Made by a program: the position numbers and the translations under genes. Under the pieces are notes generated by a model. That model searched no databases and was not told the DNA's origin. It saw nothing but the letters and a program-made list of their open reading frames with translations. A stretch of 7,217 bases of DNA from Deltaproteobacteria bacterium (lineage in GTDB: Bacteria > Desulfobacterota > Deferrimicrobia > Deferrimicrobiales > Deferrimicrobiaceae). Below are positions 4,619-7,217 of this stretch, in pieces. Location: assembly GCA_017889845.1 (NCBI GenBank), contig JAGGAJ010000091.1, positions 1-7,217 on the forward strand, written 5' to 3'. How positions within the stretch are numbered: the stretch's first letter is position 1; every line of letters begins with the position of its first letter.

Positions 4619-7217
4619 GCGATCCCCAAGGGAGCCTCAGCACCGGCCTCCCCGGCCTCGACCGGGTATTCACGGGCCTGCTGCCGGGGGACAACATCGT
4701 CTGGCAGGTGGACGGGGTCGACGACTACGTCCCCTTCGTGGACCCCTTCGTCCGCGAGGCCCTCGCCAGGGGGAAGCGCCTGGTCTACTTCCGTTTCGCC
4801 CGCCACGCGGAACTCGTTCCCGCGGGGATCGGGGCGGAGGTCCACTCCCTGCGCCCCGAGGTGGGGTTCGAGACGTTCACCGCGCAGATCCACAAGGTGA
4901 TCGAGGAGGCGGGCCGGGGGACCTACTACGTTTTCGACTGCCTCTCCGACCTGGCCGCGGACTGGTACAGCGACCTGATGCTCGGGAACTTCTTCATGGT
5001 CACCTGCCCGTACCTGTACGACCTGGAGACGGTGACCTTCTTCGCCCTGTTCCGCGACTGCCACTCCTTCGACGCCGTGTCCGCCATCCGCGGCACGACG
5101 CAGATCCTGATCGACGTCTTCCGCCACGGCGACCGGCTCTTCGTCCACCCGCTGAAGGTGGACAACCGCCACTCGCCCACCATGTACCTTCCCCACGTCT
5201 GGGACGAGGGGGAGTTCCGGCCCCTCACGGAGAGCGCGGTGCTCTCCGAGCTGCTGGTGGAGCTCACGGAACGGCGGGTGGACGCCGTGTCGCGCACGCT
5301 GGACATGTGGGACCGCAAGCTCCTCCAGGCCCGGGAGGTGCTCGAGGAGGTGGAGCTCGGGGTGCGCCCCGAGGGAGAGGCGGCGGAGATCTTCCGCCGG
5401 CTCCTCCGGATGATGGTGACCCGCGACGAGCGGCTCGTGGCCCTCGCCTCGCGGTGGCTCGACCTGAACGACCTCCTCGCGATCCGGAAGCGGATGATCG
5501 GCACGGGGCTCATCGGCGGGAAGTCGGTGGGGATGCTCCTCGCCCGGGCGATCCTGTGCAAGGCGTACCCGCGCTGGGGGGAGCGGCTGGAGACGCACGA
5601 CTCCTACTACATCGGGTCGGACGTCTTCTACACCTTCCTGGTGCGCAACGGGTGCTGGCGGGCGCGGCGCGGCCAGCGCAACGTCGCCACCTTCCTGGAC
5701 GGGGCGGAGGAGGCGCAGGAGCGGATCCTGTCGGGGGATTTCCCCGGTTTCATCCGGGAGCAGTTCGTGGCGATGCTGGAGTATTTCGGCCAATCCCCGA
5801 TCATCGTCCGGTCGAGCTCGCTCCTCGAGGACAGCTTCGGGAACGCCTTCACGGGGAAGTACGACAGCGTGTTCTGCCCGAACCAGGGGTCCCCCCAGCA
5901 ACGGCTCGACGCGTTCCTCACGGCGGTGCGCACCGTGTACGCCAGCACGATGAGCGCCGAGGCGTTGCTGTACCGGTCCCACCGGGGGCTGATCGACCGC
6001 GACGAGCAGATGGCGATCCTCGTCCAGCGGGTGTCGGGGGCGGTTCACGGCCACCTCTTCTACCCGCAGCTGGCGGGGGTGGGGCTCTCGTACAATCCGT
6101 ACGTCTGGAGCGACCAGATCGACCCGGAGGCGGGGGTGGTCCGGCTGGTGTTCGGCCTGGGGACGCGGGCGGTGGACCGGTCCGACGACGATTACACACG
6201 GATGGTGTCCCTGAACGCCCCCCTGCGAAGGCCCGAAACGGGCCGGTCGGCCGGTACGGCCTACGCCCAGCGACGGGTGGACGTGCTGGATCTTTCGGCG
6301 AACCGGTTCGCCACGGAGACGATCGACGACGTCGTCGCCGTCTCCCCGGACCTTCCCGTGGAGCTGTACGCCGCGAGGCGAAGCGTCCAGTTCCTTGGCG
6401 CCGGGGAGTCCCGTCCCGCCCCCGCCGGGTGGGTCCTCACCTTCGACCGCCTCCTGACGGAGACCTCCTTCGTCTCCGACCTCCGGGAGATGCTGGGGAT
6501 CCTGCGGGACGCCTACGAGTATCCCGTGGACACGGAGTTCACCGCGAATTTCCTCCCCGGCGGCCGTTGCCGCATCAACCTGGTCCAGTGCCGGCCCCTC
6601 CAGGTGAAGGAGGGGGGGAACATCGTCGAGCCTCCGAAACGGATCGCCCGGGACGCCCTGGTGCTGGCGTCCCGGGGGCCGGTCATCGGGCAGAGCTCCC
6701 TCTCCCTGATCGACCGCGTCATCTACGTGGACCCCGACGCGTACTCGGCCCTTCCGGTCCGGGAGCGGGGGTCCGTGGCGCGCCTGATCGGCCGGATCAA
6801 CCGCCTGCCGCGGGAACAGGGGAGCCCGAACGTCCTCCTCGTGGGCCCCGGGCGGTGGGGGACGAGCACCCCGTCCCTGGGCGTGCCGGTTTCGTTCGCG
6901 GAGATCAGCACGGTGTCGGTGATCTGCGAGGTCGTGGGGGTGGGGATGGACGTGGTCCCCGACGTATCCCTCGGGACCCATTTCTTCAACGACCTGGTGG
7001 AGGCCAGCATGCTCTACATGGCGGTCAACCCGAAGCAGCGCGGGGACGCCCTGAACCGGAAGTTCCTGCTTGGGGCGGGGAACCGGCTCGCGGAACTGCT
7101 TCCGGACGACGCGGAGTGGGACGGGGTGGTCCGCGTGATCGACCTGCCCGACCCGCGGGACGGCCGTCTGCTGTTCCTGAACGCCAACTCCTTCCGGCAG
7201 CGCGTGGTGTGCTACCT
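4615..7217 (+). CDS. PPDK-like PEP/pyruvate-binding protein with degenerate KaiC-like N-domain (3' end outside window)
   Basis: Open in frame 1 to the right edge: 867 codons plus two bases, no stop. Proposed start is CTG 4615, giving SDPQGSLSTGLPGLD. No ATG, GTG or TTG lies near this conserved N-terminus, and the upstream GTG 4489 would only add pckA shadow sequence. Residues of about 9-200 resemble a KaiC/RAD55 domain. They show STGLPGLD (9-16), a Walker B-like YYVFDCLSDL (104-113) and a KVDNRHS motif (181-187), but the P-loop is replaced by LPGDNIVWQVD. Residues of about 205-300 are helical. Residues of about 301-665 form the PPDK/PEP-synthase ATP-grasp domain: GGKSVGM (301-307), IIVRSSS with R399, EDSFGNAFTGKYD (405-417), VFGLG, E641 in DTEF, and the closing VQCRPLQ. 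A further conserved part carries GPGRWGTS (744-751) and GTHFF (787-791). No catalytic phosphohistidine domain is seen. It may bind ATP, PEP or pyruvate or transfer phosphate; the exact reaction is unknown. Confidence 0.88.
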   Translation, partial: MSDPQGSLSTGLPGLDRVFTGLLPGDNIVWQVDGVDDYVPFVDPFVREALARGKRLVYFRFARHAELVPAGIGAEVHSLRPEVGFETFTAQIHKVIEEAGRGTYYVFDCLSDLAADWYSDLMLGNFFMVTCPYLYDLETVTFFALFRDCHSFDAVSAIRGTTQILIDVFRHGDRLFVHPLKVDNRHSPTMYLPHVWDEGEFRPLTESAVLSELLVELTERRVDAVSRTLDMWDRKLLQAREVLEEVELGVRPEGEAAEIFRRLLRMMVTRDERLVALASRWLDLNDLLAIRKRMIGTGLIGGKSVGMLLARAILCKAYPRWGERLETHDSYYIGSDVFYTFLVRNGCWRARRGQRNVATFLDGAEEAQERILSGDFPGFIREQFVAMLEYFGQSPIIVRSSSLLEDSFGNAFTGKYDSVFCPNQGSPQQRLDAFLTAVRTVYASTMSAEALLYRSHRGLIDRDEQMAILVQRVSGAVHGHLFYPQLAGVGLSYNPYVWSDQIDPEAGVVRLVFGLGTRAVDRSDDDYTRMVSLNAPLRRPETGRSAGTAYAQRRVDVLDLSANRFATETIDDVVAVSPDLPVELYAARRSVQFLGAGESRPAPAGWVLTFDRLLTETSFVSDLREMLGILRDAYEYPVDTEFTANFLPGGRCRINLVQCRPLQVKEGGNIVEPPKRIARDALVLASRGPVIGQSSLSLIDRVIYVDPDAYSALPVRERGSVARLIGRINRLPREQGSPNVLLVGPGRWGTSTPSLGVPVSFAEISTVSVICEVVGVGMDVVPDVSLGTHFFNDLVEASMLYMAVNPKQRGDALNRKFLLGAGNRLAELLPDDAEWDGVVRVIDLPDPRDGRLLFLNANSFRQRVVCY

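Noticed and set aside
4138..6981. A 947-codon open frame on the minus strand opposite the PPDK-like gene
   Set aside because: It is low-complexity (rich in His, Arg, Asp, Glu, Pro, Gly) with no family motifs, while the plus strand carries recognisable PckA and PPDK motifs. Long antisense frames are expected in GC-rich genes.

Overview
The window is about two-thirds G+C, with third codon positions mostly G or C, and is gene-dense with almost no non-coding DNA. The gene set (a membrane-type group 1 [NiFe] hydrogenase with its own maturation protease, an ATP-type PEP carboxykinase relative, and a pyruvate phosphate dikinase-like protein) suggests a high-GC anaerobic or facultatively H2-oxidising bacterium. 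It is perhaps related to the former deltaproteobacteria (Desulfuromonadota-like). That placement is inference from gene content and protein style, not a phylogenetic result.

Left part (1-1435, + strand): the 3' end of a [NiFe] hydrogenase large subunit ending in the nickel-binding, protease-cleaved C-terminal motif. It is followed by a HybD-like maturation endopeptidase and a small four-helix membrane protein. The three genes are joined by 4-nt stop/start overlaps (GTGA and ATGA), as expected of a translationally coupled operon. A very strong GC-only hairpin (486-517) lies just upstream of the conserved core of the protease.

Middle (1362-2957, - strand): a 531-residue protein joining an extended-SDR NAD(P)-binding epimerase/dehydratase domain to a C-terminal helical domain resembling the RsbRD N-terminal sensor domain. 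Its 3' end runs 74 nt into the convergent membrane-protein gene.

A 62-bp divergent intergenic region (2958-3019) is the only clearly non-coding segment. It is strikingly AT-rich for this DNA and holds a 21-bp near-palindrome with -10-like hexamers facing both ways. The SDR gene starts so close to it that its mRNA may be leaderless.

Right part (3020-7217, + strand): a divergent ATP-PEP carboxykinase with its catalytic residues kept. It is followed, with a 4-nt overlap, by a very long open frame that leaves the window. This last gene has no ATG, GTG or TTG at its conserved N-terminus. It appears to begin at CTG, or to be reached by slippage on a G7 run just before the pckA stop. The protein couples a KaiC/RAD55-like domain that has lost its P-loop to a PPDK-type ATP-grasp (PEP/pyruvate-binding) domain and a further conserved domain. 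No phosphohistidine domain is seen. PEP carboxykinase and a PEP/pyruvate-binding protein encoded as a coupled pair suggest a shared role around the PEP-pyruvate-oxaloacetate node, possibly regulatory rather than purely catalytic.
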